Shown here: positions 61,973-64,000 of the stretch, piece by piece
How the letters are laid out: every line of letters starts with the position of its first letter
How positions within the stretch are numbered: the first letter of the stretch is position 1
Assembly (NCBI GenBank): GCA_005217565.1
Contig: SJCO01000013.1
Span: 124,001 to 188,000 of the forward strand
Source: Puteibacter caeruleilacunae
GTDB lineage: Bacteria; Bacteroidota; Bacteroidia; Bacteroidales; Prolixibacteraceae
DNA: 64,000 nucleotides
Direction: 5' to 3'
Notes under the pieces: model-generated
Told to the model about the DNA's origin: nothing
Databases searched by the model: none
Seen by the model: the letters and a program-made list of their open reading frames with translations, nothing else
Program-made: the position numbers and the translations under genes

Positions 61973-64000
61973 ATGAAGAAACTCTATTTAGTAATGATTC
62001 TGATGTATGGATATAGCTTGGCTTTGACGGCCCAAAACTACCCATACAAGAACAAAGAACTTCCAATTGAGCAAAGAGTAGAAGACCTACTTAGTCGTCT
62101 CACATTAGAGGAAAAACTAGGACAACTTAGACAGTGTAATCTTTCACGTGAAATCACGGATGGAGAATTCAAGGCTGGAGCGATGGAAAGAATATTTGGA
62201 AACAAAGGAGCTGGAACCCTTGAAAGTCCATTTATTTACACCGAAGACATTGCAAAGGTTTATAATGAAGCCCAACGATATCTTGTAGAAGAAACACGCT
62301 TAGGAATTCCTGGATTACTTATTGCAGAAACCCTTCATGGTCACTTAGCTGTAGGTTCAACTATTTTCCCACAAAGCATCGGCTTGGGAGCAACATGGAA
62401 TCCGGCCCTTATTCATGAAATGGGTAAAGCAATTGCAATGGAGGCTAGCTCTGTAGGAGTTAAGCAAGCATTAGCTCCAGTACTCGACCTTTCACGTGAT
62501 CAACGATTTGGTCGTGTAGAAGAAAGTTATGGCGAAGATCCTTATCTTGTATCTCGCATGGGAGTTGCCTACATCACAGGAATGCAAGGAAATAAGCATA
62601 AAATAGCATCCAACAATGTTATGTGCATGGCAAAGCATTTCGCAGCTTATAGCGTACCTGTTGCTGGAATAAACCTGGGACCTGCTCCTATTGGAAAAAG
62701 AGAGCTTTGGTCGTTACATTTAAAACCATTCGAAGCTGCGGTTAAAGAAGCCGGTGTGTGTGCAATTATGCCATCTTATAATGAAATTGATGGGATTCCA
62801 GCTCACAAGAACAGCTATCTATTGTATAATATTCTTAGAGAAAAATGGCAATTCGACGGATTTGTATTTTCCGATTATAAAGGCGTATCAATGCTAAAAT
62901 ATTTCCAGAAGGTTGCAGCGGACGACAAAGATGCAGCATTACAAAGTATTGTTGCCGGAGTTGACCTGGAAGCTCCTTCTGATGAGTGTTATCAATACCT
63001 CGGACAACTAGCAGAAGAAGGTAAGCTAGATATAAAAGTGATCGACAATGCTGTTAAGAATGTACTTAGAACAAAATTTAAAGCCGGATTATTTGAGAAT
63101 CCTTATGTCGATGTCAAGAGAGTAAAATCAGTTATCAACAACAAAAAACACATTGAGCTTGCTGAGAAAATAGCAGAAGAATCAATTGTTTTATTAGAAA
63201 ACAAGAACAACATCCTTCCACTAAAAAACAAAAAGCTTCGTATTTCGATATGTGGACCTAATGCTAATCGTGTTCAGTTTGGTGATTATAGTTATTCTAA
63301 GCGAAATGAAGATGGAGTAACAGTTTTGGAAGGACTAAAAAATGAATTAGGAGCAAATCGAATACTGTATACCGAAGGATGTGATATTACAGCACTCGAT
63401 AAATCAGGCTTCCAACAAGCAGTAGAAAATGCGAAGCAATCAGACCTTTCAATTGTTGTAGTTGGTGGAACATCAGCTATCCTTTCAGGTATTGGCTGGG
63501 GCGGTGGAACCAATGAAGTAAATACTTGTGGAGAAGGTTTTGATCGATCATCATTAGGATTACCTGGAGTACAACTTGATTTAGTAAAAGAAATCAAAAA
63601 AACAGGAAAACCAGTAATCGTAGTCATGCTTAATGGTCGCGGTTACAGTATCCCTTGGTTGAAAGAAAATGCAGATGCTATTGTAGAAGCATGGTATCCT
63701 GGAGAAAAAGGTGGAGACGCCATTACCAGTGTATTATGCGGAAAAGTAAATCCATCGGGGAAATTATCGGTGTGCTTTCCTCAAAGTGCAGGTCACTGTC
63801 CTTCGAACTATAATCATCAGCCATCGGGCCATGGATACTATCACAAGCCAGGATCTCCAGAGAAACCAGGACGCGATTATGTATTCTCAACACCTAAACC
63901 TCTTTACCCATTTGGTTATGGACTAAGCTATACTTCTTTCGAGATGAACAATATTACCCTTAATAAGACTCAATTCTCAATTAATGATACCATACAGGTA
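61973..64000 (+). CDS. GH3 family beta-glycosidase, 3' end beyond window
   Basis: The frame opens with ATG at 61973 and is open for all 676 codons to the window end. A signal peptide (LYLVMILMYGYSLALTAQ) precedes the GH3 TIM barrel, with RLTLEEKLGQL near 42-52, the substrate-binding RFGRVEESYGEDPYL near 178-192 and KHFAAY near 221-226. The nucleophile Asp301 is in GFVFSDYKGV, where Tyr replaces the usual Trp. The (alpha/beta)6 sandwich domain starts near 375 (ESIVLLENKNNILPL). The start of the fibronectin-like domain is reached at the edge (YPFGYGLSYTSF). Family members are exo-beta-glucosidases or xylosidases in the periplasm; the exact activity is unknown. Confidence 0.94.
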   Translation, partial: MKKLYLVMILMYGYSLALTAQNYPYKNKELPIEQRVEDLLSRLTLEEKLGQLRQCNLSREITDGEFKAGAMERIFGNKGAGTLESPFIYTEDIAKVYNEAQRYLVEETRLGIPGLLIAETLHGHLAVGSTIFPQSIGLGATWNPALIHEMGKAIAMEASSVGVKQALAPVLDLSRDQRFGRVEESYGEDPYLVSRMGVAYITGMQGNKHKIASNNVMCMAKHFAAYSVPVAGINLGPAPIGKRELWSLHLKPFEAAVKEAGVCAIMPSYNEIDGIPAHKNSYLLYNILREKWQFDGFVFSDYKGVSMLKYFQKVAADDKDAALQSIVAGVDLEAPSDECYQYLGQLAEEGKLDIKVIDNAVKNVLRTKFKAGLFENPYVDVKRVKSVINNKKHIELAEKIAEESIVLLENKNNILPLKNKKLRISICGPNANRVQFGDYSYSKRNEDGVTVLEGLKNELGANRILYTEGCDITALDKSGFQQAVENAKQSDLSIVVVGGTSAILSGIGWGGGTNEVNTCGEGFDRSSLGLPGVQLDLVKEIKKTGKPVIVVMLNGRGYSIPWLKENADAIVEAWYPGEKGGDAITSVLCGKVNPSGKLSVCFPQSAGHCPSNYNHQPSGHGYYHKPGSPEKPGRDYVFSTPKPLYPFGYGLSYTSFEMNNITLNKTQFSINDTIQV

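Noticed and set aside
1-64000. Possible mobile element or genomic island
   Set aside because: No transposase, integrase, tRNA-flanked direct repeat or phage gene was found. Composition looks even apart from small intergenic repeats.

Overview
The window looks like a chromosome segment of a marine glycan-degrading Bacteroidota, probably near the Marinilabiliales/Prolixibacteraceae; that placement is an inference from gene content, not from a marker gene. Evidence for the phylum: two SusC/SusD pairs, two giant hybrid two-component regulators fused to AraC-type HTH domains, sulfatases and glycoside hydrolases in one-way runs, AT-rich DNA, little Shine-Dalgarno signal, and several promoters with the Bacteroidota -7 box TAnnTTTG. 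No rRNA, tRNA, CRISPR array, transposase or phage gene was recognised.

Region 1 (1-21452, all minus strand) is a polysaccharide utilization locus (PUL). In transcription order it holds an S1 sulfatase, a hybrid regulator, an unannotated 35-residue membrane peptide, SusC, SusD, GH29 and GH20 enzymes, a GH2 enzyme with the NxK signature of beta-glucuronidases, GH95, a double DUF1080 protein, and a LacZ-type GH2 cut by the window edge. The enzyme set points to a branched, sulfated glycan with fucose, N-acetylhexosamine, galactose and possibly glucuronic acid.

Region 2 (21764-33803) is mixed: a ThrE-type exporter; a large secreted di-heme protein combining a hydrazine-synthase-alpha-like part with a SUMF1 (formylglycine-generating-enzyme-like) domain that lacks the catalytic cysteines; a secreted protein with faint erythromycin-esterase likeness; a ferritin-like diiron protein followed by two tandem flavodoxin-ferredoxin (EFR1-type) proteins; phosphatidylserine decarboxylase; a MarR regulator; and a CNNM/CorC-type CBS membrane protein.

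Region 3 (33948-37845) is a probable light-response module: a B12-binding MerR regulator with the CarH W-x9-EH motif, divergent from a triple-fasciclin lipoprotein and a photolyase/cryptochrome.

Region 4 (37917-49277, minus strand) holds a second fucosidase-sulfatase pair, a metallophosphoesterase, a galactose operon (galK, galT, vSGLT-like symporter) that could take up and catabolise galactose released by the PUL enzymes, and an M3 peptidase.

Region 5 (50059-64000) has a TonB-dependent receptor and a second PUL: hybrid regulator (minus), then SusC, SusD and a GH3 enzyme truncated by the window end (plus). Intergenic DNA carries several repeat families: a purine/pyrimidine inverted repeat, CCGGTCTC-containing repeats, an 11-bp tandem repeat, TCT-periodic leaders and post-SusD hairpins. 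These and the two small membrane peptides are the least explained signals here.
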